Assembly (NCBI GenBank): GCA_963816795.1
Contig: CAWFLT010000012.1
Location: 248,001-312,000, forward strand
Length of the DNA: 64,000 bases
Reading direction: 5' to 3'
DNA from: CAWFLT01 sp963816795
Lineage (GTDB): Bacteria; Acidobacteriota; Vicinamibacteria; Vicinamibacterales; SCN-69-37
Below are positions 28,429 through 37,777 of the stretch, in pieces (position 1 is the first letter of the stretch; each line of letters begins with the position of its first letter). A program made the translations under genes and the position numbers. The notes beneath the pieces were generated by a model. It was not told the origin of the DNA and made no database searches. It was given only the letters and a program-made list of their open reading frames with translations.

Positions 28429-29250
28429 GGATGCCCTCGAGCAGCCCGATGAACGATCGCGCACGCGGCCGGTCGTCTCGATCACTTCTTCCTCGGTCAG
28501 CGGCTGCGGCAGGATGCCGGCGGCCATGTTCGAAATGCACGAGATGCCGAGCACCTCGATGCCCATGTGGCCGGCGACGATGGCTTCCGGCACGGTGGAC
28601 ATGCCGACCGCGTCGGCGCCGAGCGTCCGGAACGCGCGGATCTCGGCCGGCGTCTCGTAACTCGGGCCGGTGACGGCGATGTAGACGCCGTGTTCGATCG
28701 GCAGCCCGATCGCGGCCGCCGCGTCCGTCGCGAGCGCGCGCAGCCGTTTCGAGTACACCTCCGACATGTCCGGAAAACGCCGGCCGAACCGATCGTCGTT
28801 CGGGCCGATGAGCGGATTGGTCCCGAGCAGATTGATGTGGTCGTCGATCAGCATCAGCGCGCCCTGGCGCGAATCCGGCGTTGATGCCGCCGGCGGCGTT
28901 GGTCAGGATGAGCGTCTTGACGCCGAGCCGCGCGAGCACGCGCGTCGCGAACGTCACCGTGCGCAGGTCGTGGCCCTCGTAGAAGTGCGCGCGGCCCGAC
29001 AGCGCCAGCACGCGCCGGCCGGCGACAGCTCCCGGCGACCAGCTTGCCGGCATGCCCCACGACGTTCGACGCCGGCCAGTGCGGAATCGACTCGTACGGC
29101 AGCACCGTCGCGTCCGCCAGGCTCTCGCCGAACGCGCCGAGCCCGGATCCCAGCACGATGGCGACGTCCGGACACTGGCGCCGAGCCTGCGTCCTCGCAG
29201 GAACGCTGCGCGGCTTCGCTCGAACGCTTGATCGAAATCACGAAGTGCAT
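28415..29250 (-). CDS. Purine nucleoside phosphorylase, frameshifted
   Basis: Trimeric-type PNP cleaving purine (deoxy)ribonucleosides with phosphate. Seen: VAIVLGSGLGAFGESL, the catalytic-site GRAHFYEGHDL, LILTNAAGGIN, HINLLGTNPLIGPND, GVYIAVTGPSYETPAEIRAFR, DAVGMSTVPEAIVA (Met/Ser-type base pocket) and CISNMAAGI. The stop (tca 28415-28417) overlaps the cdd start. The start is uncertain because of an indel near 29175; ATG 29250 is given. Further indels near 29030, 28870 and 28455. Confidence 0.88.
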
Positions 29251-29282
29251 CTGACGTCTGATCTTAGCGGCGCGCCTCGAGC

Positions 29283-30544
29283 TTACAGCAGAAGCGCCGC
29301 GATGCACGCGGACACGAAGTTCGCCAGCGTGCCGGCCAGCATCGCGCGCAAGCCCAGGCGCGCCAGATCGTGCCGGCGCTCGGGCACGAGCGCACCGATG
29401 CCGCCGATCTGAATGCCGATCGACGCGAAGTTCGCGAAGCCGCACAGCGCGAACGTCGCGACCGTGAACGACCGCGGATCGAGCGCCTCCTTCAGCGGAC
29501 CGAGCTGCGCGAACGCGATGAACTCGTTGAGCACCATGCGCGTGCCGAGCAGATTGCCGATCGACGCCGGCGTCTTTCCACGGCGACGCCCAGGCTCCAG
29601 GCGATCGGCGCGAACACCAAGCCGAAAATCTTCTGCAGGCTGAGATCCGGGATGCCGACGAATCCGCCCGCCCAGCCGAGCATCGCGTTGGTCAGCGCGA
29701 TGAGCGCCACGAACGAAATCAGCATCGCGATGACGTTCATCGCGAGGTGCAGACCCTCGCCGGTGCCTCGGCCGGCCGCGTCGATGACGTTGACGTCGGT
29801 CTTCTTCACGTCGAGCGTGACCGTGCCGAGCGTTTCCGGTATCGCGGTTTCCGGCACGAACATCTTCGCCATCATCAGCGTGCCCGGCGCGGTCATGATG
29901 ACGGCCGTGAGCAGGTGCTTCGGTTCGATGCCGAAGGCGATGTACGCGGCCATGATGCCGCCCGAGATGTGCGCCATGCCGGACGTCATCACGGTCATCA
30001 GCTCCGACTCGGTCATCTTCGGCAGGTACGGCCGAATCGTCAGCGGCGCTTCGGTCTGGCCCATGAAGATGCTCGCCGCGACGTTGAGCGACTCGGCGCC
30101 GCTCGCGCCCATGACTCGATTCATCACGACGGCGAAGAGGCGGACGACGAGCTGCATGATGCCGAAGTAGTAGAGGATCGCGAACAGCGCGGCAATGAAG
30201 ATGATGGTCGGCGCGATCTGAAACGCGAAGATGACGCCGTACTGCGCGCCCTCGGGCCCGAGGACCGTGTTCATGATCCGCGCCCACACCGGCTGATTGC
30301 CGATCGGGCCGAACACGAACGACGAGCCCACCGCCGCGAAGTCGAGGAGCTGGCGGATCCGGTCGCCCAGTATCTCGAACGTCCGCTGGCCGACGCTGGT
30401 CTTCAGCACGATCAGCGCGAACAGGAACTGGAGCCCGAAGCCCCAGGCGATCGTGCGCACGCGGATGGCCTTGCGATTGGTCGAGAGCGAGTAGGCGATC
30501 AGGCCGATGAGCAACAGCCCGACAATCGGTTGCAATCGTTCCAT
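29283..30544 (-). CDS. nupC: Concentrative nucleoside transporter (NupC/CNT family)
   Basis: About 418 residues with many transmembrane helices. Family motifs: GQTEAPLTIRPY, GMAHISGGIMAAYIAFG, MNVIAMLISFVALIALTN, GTRMVLNEFIAFAQL and CGFANFASIGIQIGGIG. Imports nucleosides, probably Na+- or H+-driven. A single frameshift near 29580 lies in the loop between LGVAVE and KTPASIGN. ATG 30544 overlaps the TAA of deoA (TAATG), so the transporter is translationally coupled to the phosphorylase. Confidence 0.93.
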
Positions 30545-31938
30545 TAATGTACTCCCAGGGGACGGGTCTCGCCCGTGGAAGACTCCCGCAACTGATGTCC
30601 GTGTTGCGGAGTCCACAGGCGAGCCCGTCCCTCGATACTCAAGACCTGCACGGACGGAGCGCTTGCGGTCTCGCCGATCGTGACCGCGCGATCGATCAGC
30701 GCGCGTGCCGCCGGCAACCTGCCGGCGTCCCCACACGCCATCGTCAGAACCGGATCGCCTCGCCGCACGGTCGTGCCGACCGGCGCGACGATGTCGATGC
30801 CGGCCGCCGGATCGACGGCCGCGTCGGCGCGGTCGCGGCCGGCGCCGAGCGCCACCGCCGCGCGGCCGATGAGCTCGGCGTCGAAATCGCGTCACGACGC
30901 CGTCGCGCGGCGCTGTCCAGTGCTCGCGCGCCGCCGGCTGCGGCAGGCGCGTGTAGTCGTCGACGACGCGCGGATCGCCGCCCTGCGCCTCGATGATTCG
31001 CGCGAAACCGCTCGAGACCGGCGCCGAGCGTGAGCGCGGCGCGCACCTGTTGTTCGGCGCCGTCGTCGTCACTGGCGCGCCCGGCGAGGACCAGCATGCG
31101 CGCGGCAAACAGCACGGAGAGGGCCTCGATGTCCTTCGGTCCGCGTCCCTTCAGCGTCTCGATCGACTCGACGACTTCGTTGCGCGTTGCCGACCGCCCG
31201 ACCGAGCGGCACGTCCATCGGGCGTCAGGAGCGCTTCGGTGCGCACGCCGTTACGTTCGGCGATGCCGACCAGCCACGTCGCCAGGTGGCGCGCTTCGTC
31301 GGTCGTCTTCATGAACGCGCCGCGGCCGACTTTGACGTCGAGCACGAGCGCGCCGATGCCCTCGGCGATCTTCTTGCTCAGAATCGACGCGCAGATCAGC
31401 GGAATGCTCTCGACCGTGCCGGTGACGTCGCGCAAGGCATACAGCCGGCGATCGGCGGGCGCAATCTCGTCGGTCTGGCCGATGAGGACGCATCCGGTCT
31501 GGCGCAGGACGCGCGCGCATCTCGTCGAGCGGTCAGCCGCGTGCGAAATCCGGGAATCGACTCGAGCTTGTCGAGCGTCCCGCCCGTGTGGCCGAGGCCG
31601 CGCCCGGACATCATCGGGACGATCGCGCCGCACGCGGCCGCGAGCGGCGCGATCACGAGCGACAGCTTGTCGCCGACGCCGCCGGTCGAGTGTTTGTCGA
31701 CCGGCGTCGCGCCGAACTCGGAGAGGTCGATCTTCTTCGCCCGAATGGACCATCGCGTCGGTCAGCGACGGCCGCCTCGTCCAGCGTCATGCCGCGCAGG
31801 ACGATCGCCATGAGCAGCGCGGAGATCTGGTAGTCCGGCCACGATCTGATCGGTGACGCCGGCGACGAACGCGCGAATCGCCTCGGCGCCGAGGGCACCG
31901 CCGTCGCGTTTCTGGCGGATGAGATCGACCGCGCGCAT
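30544..31938 (-). CDS. deoA: Thymidine/pyrimidine-nucleoside phosphorylase with repeat-encoded C-terminal tail, frameshifted
   Basis: First gene of the salvage operon: MRAVDLIRQKRDGG at ATG 31938. Family signatures: DKHSTGGVGDKLSLVIAP, MMSGRGLGHTGGTLDKLESIPG, LVLDVKVGRGAFMK and the C-terminal domain with DIVAPVGTTVRRGDPVLTM. Cleaves thymidine or uridine phosphorolytically. After the expected end (...SVQVLSIEG) the frame continues through a palindromic element for about 25 residues (TPQHGHQLRESSTGETRPL...) before its TAA. Frameshifts near 31845, 31775, 31510, 31200 and 30890. Confidence 0.88.
30556..30638. repeat. Palindromic element (family with acgggtctcg) forming the 3' end of deoA
   Basis: Left arm from about 30556 (ggggacgggtctcgcccgtgg) pairs imperfectly with the right arm ending at about 30638 (ccacaggcgagcccgtccct); the loop is around tgatgtccgt. 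A related copy in the same orientation lies at 39690-39756 at the 3' end of rodA. Both are translated in the same frame on the minus strand. Confidence 0.8.
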
Positions 31939-31963
31939 GCGCGGGCAAGTATAGTGGGAAACC
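31939..31963. promoter_or_regulatory. 25-bp gap between divergent start codons
   Basis: Separates deoA (leftward) from the small membrane-protein gene (rightward). A tatagt hexamer at about 31950 could be a -10 element. Promoter parts must extend into one or both coding regions. Tentative. Confidence 0.3.
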
Positions 31964-32410
31964 GTGACTGGACCGGTCGGCCTCCTCGTCATCGCGGCCG
32001 CACTCGCAGGCTTCACGCTCGGCTCCTACGCGTGGCGCCTGACGCGGCTCGACCCCTCCCCGCAGCGGCTCATCGGCGAGCTGCGGCTGGCACAGTTGGC
32101 AGCGGTGCTGTACGCCACGACCGGGGCGATCTGGATCGGCCTCGCCATTGTCGCGGGCACCAACGTGCTCGCCAATGTGGACGTGACGCTCGGCGTGATG
32201 GCAGTGGTCGTGGCCGCCTTTGCGCTGCAACTGGAACCGCGCGCGGCGCTCCTCACGCTGTCGGTCGCCTTCGTCGTTCACGCGCTCGTCGACATCGCCC
32301 ACCGGCCCGGCATGCTGGCGCCGACGATCGCGCCGCAGCGCTTCATCGTCGGCTGCGCCGTCTACGACGTTTATCTCGCCGCGATATGCTTCTGGGCCCG
32401 GGGGCGGTAG
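31964..32410 (+). CDS. Small integral membrane protein of unknown function
   Basis: 148 residues from GTG 31964, with about four transmembrane helices (GPVGLLVIAAALAGFTLGSY; LAAVLYATTGAIWIGLAIVAG; VTLGVMAVVVAAFAL; FIVGCAVYDVYLAAICFW). No conserved motif recognised. It ends two bases before the ATG of the phosphatase gene, so it may form an operon with it. Confidence 0.7.
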   Translation: MTGPVGLLVIAAALAGFTLGSYAWRLTRLDPSPQRLIGELRLAQLAAVLYATTGAIWIGLAIVAGTNVLANVDVTLGVMAVVVAAFALQLEPRAALLTLSVAFVVHALVDIAHRPGMLAPTIAPQRFIVGCAVYDVYLAAICFWARGR

Positions 32411-32412
32411 TG

Positions 32413-34086
32413 ATGTCCAAGCGTTTCGTGAGGTTGGCGGCGGTGGCCGCCACGGTCTGGTCGATCGGCGCGGCAGCGCAACAGCCGGCGGCGCCGCCGC
32501 CGCCAGTGGCGCGGCCAGGGGCGCCGCGCCTCGTGGTCATTCTGGTGATCGATCAGTTCCGTGCGGACTACGTCGACATGTACGGCCATCAATGGACGGC
32601 CGGCTTGCGCCGGCTCTACGACCGCGGCGCCGTCTTTCCACTCGCCATGTATCCGTACAGCGGCAGCGTGACCTGCCCGGGCCACGTCACGATCGGCACC
32701 GGCAACCTGCCCTACGCGCATGGAATGTTCGCGAACACGATTTACGACAAGACCCTGCGCCGCGGCGTCGGCTGCATGAGCGACCCGACTGTGACGTCGG
32801 TCCCGTTCGGCGGCGCAACCGGCACGGAGCGTCACTCGGGCCGGAACGTGAAGACGCCAGCATTCGCCGACGAGCTCCGTCTCCAGGCACGACGGCCGCC
32901 GAATATCGTGTCGGTGGCCCTCAAGCCCCGGTCGGCAATCGGGCTCGGCGGCCGCGGCGGACCGAACACCGTGGTCGTGTGGGAAGAAGACAACGGCACG
33001 TGGGCGACCTCTGACGCCTACACGAAGACGCCGTGGCCAGACGTCGACGAGTACGTGCGCGCGCATCCGATGGCGGCCGCCTACGGCCAGAGCTGGTCGC
33101 GTCTGAAACCGGAGAGCACGTATCTTCACGACGACGACGGGGCCGGGGAAAACAGCCCCGGCACGTGGACCCGCACGTTTCCGCACAAGCTTGAAAGCAA
33201 AACCGGCAAACCCGACATCGACTTCGTCACCGCGTGGGAGCGCTCGCCGTGGAACGACGAGTTCGTGGCGGGGCTCGCCCTGCATCTGCTCGCGTCACGC
33301 AAGCTCGGCACCCAGCCGGGCACCGATATGCTGGCGCTCAGCCTCACGAGCCTGGACTCGATCGGGCACGAGTTCGGTCCGCGCAGCCACGAAGTCCAGG
33401 ACGCGTTGATGCGCGCCGACGTGCTCGTCGGCCGGCTGCTCACGGCGCTCGACCGCCAAGTCGGCCCCGGCAACTATGTCGTCGCCTTCTCGGCAGACCA
33501 CGGCGTCGCCTTCGTGCCCGAGCAGGCCGCGGCACTCGGCATGGACGCCGGCCGCATCGTCTCCAAAGAGATCGTCACGGCGGTCGAGACGACGATCACG
33601 CAGTTTCTCGGCGCCGGGCCCCATTGTGGCATCTGCACCGAACAGCAGATCTGGTTGACGCCCGGGACGCTCGACCAGTTGCGGAGCCGGACCGGCGCGA
33701 TCGAGGCCGTTCGCAGCGCGTTGAAGGACGTGCGCGGGATCGAGCGCGTGCTGTTCGCCGACGACCTGACCGCGGCCACGGCCGCCGACGACCCGATTCT
33801 TCGTGCCTCGCGCTTGAGCTACGTGCCCGGACGCAGCGCCGACTTCATCCTGGTGCCCAAGCCGTACTGGATGATTCGGGGCTCGACTGGCACCAGCCAC
33901 GGCACACCGTACGAATACGACCGCCGCGTGCCGGTGGTCTTCTTCGGCGCCGGCATCGCGCCAGGCCGTTATCTCGTGCCGGCCAGCCCGGCCGACATCG
34001 CGCCGACGTTCGCGGCGCTGACCCGCATCACGCTCGCACGCACCGACGGGCGGGTGCTGACGCAAGCGTTGCGGACATTGAATTGA
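32413..34086 (+). CDS. Secreted PafA-type alkaline phosphatase (type I phosphodiesterase/phosphatase superfamily)
   Basis: 557 residues with a signal peptide (MSKRFVRLAAVAATVWSIGAAAQQ) and a Pro-rich linker. Metal and active-site motifs: VILVIDQFRADY (first Asp), GSVTCPGHVTIGTG (Thr nucleophile context as in PafA), SLTSLDSIGHEFGP (Asp/His pair), FSADHGVAF (Asp-His) and STGTSHGTPYEYD (His). Releases phosphate from phosphomonoesters in the periplasm in characterised relatives. Frame intact and length typical. Confidence 0.92.
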   Translation: MSKRFVRLAAVAATVWSIGAAAQQPAAPPPPVARPGAPRLVVILVIDQFRADYVDMYGHQWTAGLRRLYDRGAVFPLAMYPYSGSVTCPGHVTIGTGNLPYAHGMFANTIYDKTLRRGVGCMSDPTVTSVPFGGATGTERHSGRNVKTPAFADELRLQARRPPNIVSVALKPRSAIGLGGRGGPNTVVVWEEDNGTWATSDAYTKTPWPDVDEYVRAHPMAAAYGQSWSRLKPESTYLHDDDGAGENSPGTWTRTFPHKLESKTGKPDIDFVTAWERSPWNDEFVAGLALHLLASRKLGTQPGTDMLALSLTSLDSIGHEFGPRSHEVQDALMRADVLVGRLLTALDRQVGPGNYVVAFSADHGVAFVPEQAAALGMDAGRIVSKEIVTAVETTITQFLGAGPHCGICTEQQIWLTPGTLDQLRSRTGAIEAVRSALKDVRGIERVLFADDLTAATAADDPILRASRLSYVPGRSADFILVPKPYWMIRGSTGTSHGTPYEYDRRVPVVFFGAGIAPGRYLVPASPADIAPTFAALTRITLARTDGRVLTQALRTLN

Positions 34087-34165
34087 TCATTGGCGCATGA
34101 TCAGTCCTGGCGAGATGACCAATCGCCAATGCGATACCAGTCATCAATCGCCAATGACCAATGCA
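34087..34165. repeat. Degenerate ccaatcgccaatg repeats upstream of the alkyltransferase-like gene
   Basis: Units such as gaccaatcgccaatgcg, tcatcaatcgccaatg and accaatgc appear in tandem, with ttgatcattgg at the left. The likely ATG of the next gene (34154) falls in this repeat. Confidence 0.65.
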
Positions 34166-34535
34166 TGGAAGTGGCGCGTGTTGAAGGTGCTTGCGGCGCA
34201 TCCCGCCGGGACGCGTCATGACTTATGGCGACGTCGCGCGGGCTGCCGGCCGGCCCGGCGCGGCACGGGCGGTCGGCAATATCATGCGTGCGGCGTCCGC
34301 CCCGGGACTGCCCTACCATCGAGTTGTCGCCGCCGGCGGCCGCGTCGGCGGCTACGGCGGCCGGCCGGAGCTCAAAGCCGCGCTCCTCAGAGCAGAAGGG
34401 CTGATCGTCCGGGGCAAGCGGATCGTACAGTTCGAACAGCACCGGTGGCCCCTCAGCGACACCGCGCAGCGCGGGAGCGCTGCGCGCCCGAGGCGCGGGG
34501 GTGGGGCCCCGCGCCATGTAAGTGCGGAGCGTTGA
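34154..34535 (+). CDS. Alkyltransferase-like (ATL/MGMT-fold) protein with one frameshift and repeat-encoded tail
   Basis: A short MGMT DNA-binding-domain protein: RRIPPGRVMTYGDVARAAGRPGAARAVGNIM, then GLPYHRVVAAGG. The reactive Cys of PCHRV is replaced by Tyr (PYHRV), so it is an alkyltransferase-like protein that would bind alkylated guanine without repairing it and flag it for nucleotide excision repair. The N terminus (MTNAWKWRVLKVL) joins the conserved part after removal of one g near 34192; without that, TTG 34191 would start the protein. After FEQHRWPL the last ~26 residues are encoded by the GC hairpins at 34464-34515. Confidence 0.8.
34464..34515. repeat. Two adjacent GC-rich hairpins, second one a copy of the dispersed element
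   Basis: First hairpin: 34464-34472/34477-34485 (gcgcagcgc, loop ggga), perfect. Second: 34492-34500/34507-34515 (ggcgcgggg, loop gtgggg), same core as at 1660-1685, 1744-1769 and 27949-27970. Both lie within the 3' end of the ATL reading frame. Confidence 0.85.
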
Positions 34536-34588
34536 TGCGCCAGGCGCGGCTGGGCCCCGTGCCATGCCCTTAAGCAACCCCTAGCCGC

Positions 34589-35182
34589 ATGCCCTCGTCC
34601 AAGCCTGTGAATCGACCCGTGGATGGGCACGCCGACCTGGCCCTGGCAAACCGGTGCCGGACGAACGTCCCGGGCGCCTTCGAAGAGCTGTACCGCGCGC
34701 ATGCGCCGCGGTTGTTTGGTTTGGCCTGCCGGATGGTCGGCCGGGACGAGGCTGACGACCTGCTGCAAGAGATTTTTCTGACGGCGCATCGCAAGCTGGC
34801 CCTCTACAAGGGCGAGTCCGCGCTCGGCACCTGGCTGTTCCGGCTGGCGACCAACCAGTGCCTCGACTTCCTGCGCAGTAAACGCGCGCGGTTCCAGCAA
34901 CTGGTCGAGACGCTCGACGAGGAGCCAGGCGCGACGGGCCCGGCCGCCGGCGCGATCCTCGGCGTGCTCGATCGGCTCGCTCTCGAACGGGCGCTCGCGG
35001 CGCTGCCCGCCGGATGTCGAGCGGTGTTCGTCCTGCACGATATCGAAGGCTGCGAGCATCGCGAGATCGGCGAGATGCTCGAGATCTCCGACGGGACGTC
35101 GAAATCGCAATTGCACAAAGCGCGCATGCGGCTGCGCACCCTGCTTGCACAGGGAACCGCCGCGACGGGAACCGGCTCATGA
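34589..35182 (+). CDS. ECF-type RNA polymerase sigma factor
   Basis: 197 residues. Region 2: FEELYRAHAPRLFGLACRMVGRDEADDLLQEIFLTAHRKL, GTWLFRLATNQCLDFLR. Region 4: ALAALPAGCRAVFVLHDIEGCEHREIGEMLEISDGTSKSQLHKARMRLR. Directs transcription of a small regulon, probably including its own operon. Its stop overlaps the ATG of the anti-sigma gene (ATGA). Confidence 0.95.
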   Translation: MPSSKPVNRPVDGHADLALANRCRTNVPGAFEELYRAHAPRLFGLACRMVGRDEADDLLQEIFLTAHRKLALYKGESALGTWLFRLATNQCLDFLRSKRARFQQLVETLDEEPGATGPAAGAILGVLDRLALERALAALPAGCRAVFVLHDIEGCEHREIGEMLEISDGTSKSQLHKARMRLRTLLAQGTAATGTGS

Positions 35183-35919
35183 CGACGTGTCAGGACGTGC
35201 AACCGCAACTCAGTCTGTTCGTCGATGGACAGCTCGGCCCCGAAGCCCGGCGCGCCGTCGCGACTCACCTCGAAGGCTGCGAGGCGTGCCGCGGCCTCGT
35301 CCGCGATCTCGAACGATTGCGGGCCACGGCGCGCGCGCTGGGCCCCGTCATGCCACCCGATCACGTGTGGCTCGAGGTCGCCGGGCAGATCCGCCTCGAC
35401 CAGCCGAAGGGTCTCGTGGGCGCGCCGGGCGGCTCGGCCCGGTCCGCGGCGCGCCAATGGATCGGGCTTGCCGCCGCCCTGGTGATCGTGACGATTGGCG
35501 CCTACATGTTTCTGCGTCCGCCGTCGCCGGCCGGCACTGGGGGCGTCAGCACGGACGGCAACGCGCCCGCGCAGGCCGCCGTCCAAGCGATCGCAGACGA
35601 TCTGATGCTCGCCACTCAACACTACGAACGGGCGATCGCCGAGCTCGATGCGTTGTCGAAGAGCAGCAACGGCGCGATCGATCCGGCGATCGCGGAAATG
35701 CTCCGGCAGAACATCGCCGCCACCGACCGCGCGATCGCGGAGAGCCAGGGCGCCGTGCGCGAGAGTCCGGACAATGCACCGGCGCGCGACAGCCTGATTG
35801 AAGCACTGCGACGGAAGGTCGATGTGCTGCAGGCCACGGTCATGTTGATGAACGATATGCGGCGCGGGGATCAGGCGGGCGCGGCAGAGTCCGCGGCGCT
35901 GGCCGGCAAGAAGGGCTGA
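35179..35919 (+). CDS. Zinc-finger anti-sigma factor, single-pass membrane protein
   Basis: 246 residues. N-terminal ZAS-type domain with THLEGCEACRGLVRDL (HxxxCxxC), one transmembrane helix near residue 95-113 (WIGLAAALVIVTIGAYMFL), and a periplasmic part with helical, probably coiled-coil segments (QHYERAIAELDALSK..., RRKVDVLQATVMLMNDM). Expected to bind and hold the upstream sigma factor until an envelope signal arrives. Start at 35179 fixed by the overlap with the sigma gene. Confidence 0.9.
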   Translation: MTTCQDVQPQLSLFVDGQLGPEARRAVATHLEGCEACRGLVRDLERLRATARALGPVMPPDHVWLEVAGQIRLDQPKGLVGAPGGSARSAARQWIGLAAALVIVTIGAYMFLRPPSPAGTGGVSTDGNAPAQAAVQAIADDLMLATQHYERAIAELDALSKSSNGAIDPAIAEMLRQNIAATDRAIAESQGAVRESPDNAPARDSLIEALRRKVDVLQATVMLMNDMRRGDQAGAAESAALAGKKG

Positions 35920-35925
35920 CGAGAG

Positions 35926-37143
35926 GTGCGTGTGCAGAAGGTGCAGATGACCCGGCGAGCGCCGGGGACAGCAACGGTCGCGGTGATAGCGATGGCCACG
36001 ACGCTCGCGGCCGCCGTCCCGGCCACGGCCCAAACCGTGCGGGTCGAAGTCGACGTCGACCCCCGCGTGGTGCGTGACGTCGTCCGCGAGGTCCAGCGGG
36101 CCATTGACGTGCCCTTCCTGCGCGATCTCGGGCAGGAAGTGGCCCTCGCGGTCCGCGGCGCCATCGCCGAAATCCAGTGGCGCGACCTGGGTTCGGACCG
36201 GCTGTCGTGGCCCGACGTCCCCTGGCGCGACGTCGCAGCGGCCTCGAGGGCCGAGCAGAATCGCGACTTCCGTGCCGAACAGACGGACAAGACCACGCGG
36301 ACGATCGCGCTGGGTCCGACCGGGTCGCTCGAGCTTCGCAATATCTCCGGCCCGATTTCCGTCACCGCCGGGAGCGGGAAGGACGTGACCATCGAGATCG
36401 TGCGCACCTCGCGCGGCCGGACGGATGCGGATGCCAAGAACGGACTCCAGCAGGTCACGGTGGATGTCGATCACCGCGGCGAGCGCGCGACCGTCAATGC
36501 CAGGTATCCCTCGGCGGCCGCCAGGACTTTGGCGTGACGGTGGGCTACACCGTGACGGCGCCGCCAGGCACGCACGTCACCGTCGCGGGCTTCGCCACCG
36601 AGACGACCGTCAAGGGCATCAAGGGCGACGTCTCGGTCGAGCTGGTCGGCGGAACGATCGCCATCTCGGGTGCCGCACGAGTCTCGTCAGCCAAGACGCT
36701 TTCCGGCACGATCTCCATCAGCGACGTCGAGGGCGACGGCAATGTCACGGCGAGCAGCCTCAGCGGGGTCGTCACGATCGAGCGCGTCAAGAGCCGTCAG
36801 GTCAACGTCGACTCGCTCAGCGGTGGAATCGTCGCGCGGGATGTGAACGTCGAGAACGCCGTGCTGAAGACCATGAACGGCGGCATCGAGTACAGCGGCG
36901 CCGTGTCGCGCACGGGCCGCTACGAAATGCATACCCACAACGGATCGATCGGGTTGACCCTGGGTGGCGACGGGATTCGACTTGCGGGCCCAGACGTTCG
37001 GGGGAGAAATCAAGCCGGCCGCAGGCATGGAGCTGCGCAACCTGAGCCTCACGAGGCGGTCCCTGCGGGGAACGGCAGGGACCGGGGGCGCCACCATCGT
37101 GGCGACGACCTTCAACGGGACGATTACGATCGGCCGGAAGTGA
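35926..37143 (+). CDS. Secreted DUF4097-type beta-helix protein of the sigma/anti-sigma operon, two frameshifts
   Basis: About 405 residues. Signal peptide (...TATVAVIAMATTLAAAVPATAQ), then a variable part, then a right-handed beta-repeat region with strands such as GSLELRNISGPISVTAG, TVKGIKGDVSVELVGGTIAISG, KTLSGTISISDVEGDGNVTASS and LSGGIVARDVNVENAVLKTMNGG, as in DUF4097 (adhesin-like) proteins often encoded beside ECF sigma genes. The frame changes near 36528 and returns near 36985. Because the second restores the first frame and the ends are intact, these are probably two base-call errors. GTG 35926 or ATG 35947 are possible starts. Confidence 0.82.
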
Positions 37144-37180
37144 ACAACGGCTAGAGCGGTCCGAACCGCTCGGCCGTTGT
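37144..37180. terminator. Hairpin after the DUF4097 gene
   Basis: Outer stem acaacggc/gccgttgt (37144-37151/37173-37180), inner stem agcggt/accgct (37155-37160/37165-37170), loop ccga. Starts right after the stop codon; no T-run. Lies between convergent genes. Confidence 0.65.
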
Positions 37181-37207
37181 CACTGCGCTACACCAAAGTG
37201 AAAACGG

Positions 37208-37645
37208 CTAGGCCGGCGTCGTCGTCAGGTGAATCAGGTAGTTCTTGCCGGAGTGATTGATCCAGACGCGCATATAGTCGTTGCCCTTCAGGGTGTGGAC
37301 CACCGCCCCGCCCGGCGCCGGGCCCTTGCCCTTGAGCACGTCCTTCGCCTCGGGGCCAGCCACGACGGTCGCCAGCTCACGGCCTTTGACCTGGCCGCTC
37401 TGAACGAACTCGACCCACTGCATCCCCTCCGGCGTCTGTCCGACCGCCGGATTGACGGAGCCGTCCGCCAGCCGCACGCTGTAGGAGCCGGCGGCGAGCG
37501 CCTGGCCATTGGCCATCGCGCTCTTGGGAATCTTCACCGTGCCGAGGGTCTGGCCGGCCTTCTGCGCCAGCACCGGTGTGGTCTGTAAAGCAACAACCGC
37601 CAACGCGGCCGAAAAGAGACCTGCGAGCCTCATGCGATTCATCAA
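37208..37645 (-). CDS. Small secreted protein of unknown function
   Basis: 145 residues with a signal peptide (MMNRMRLAGLFSAALAVVALQTTPVLAQ). Mature part contains KIPKSAMANGQALAAGSYSVRL, MQWVEFVQSGQVKGRELATVV and NDYMRVWINHSGKNYLIHLTT. It looks like a compact beta protein; many Acidobacteriota encode similar exported proteins. No function assigned. Confidence 0.72.
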   Translation of the reverse strand: MMNRMRLAGLFSAALAVVALQTTPVLAQKAGQTLGTVKIPKSAMANGQALAAGSYSVRLADGSVNPAVGQTPEGMQWVEFVQSGQVKGRELATVVAGPEAKDVLKGKGPAPGGAVVHTLKGNDYMRVWINHSGKNYLIHLTTTPA

Positions 37646-37777
37646 AGCCTCCCTGGGCGATTATAGGGGGGATCCCCTGCCCCGCGGCAATTGCATTCAA
37701 TTAGAGGGCCAGACCGCACTGGCCACTCTGCGCCATCTACTCCACGTCACCCGTGGCGAACGGTGGAAATTCTTGCC

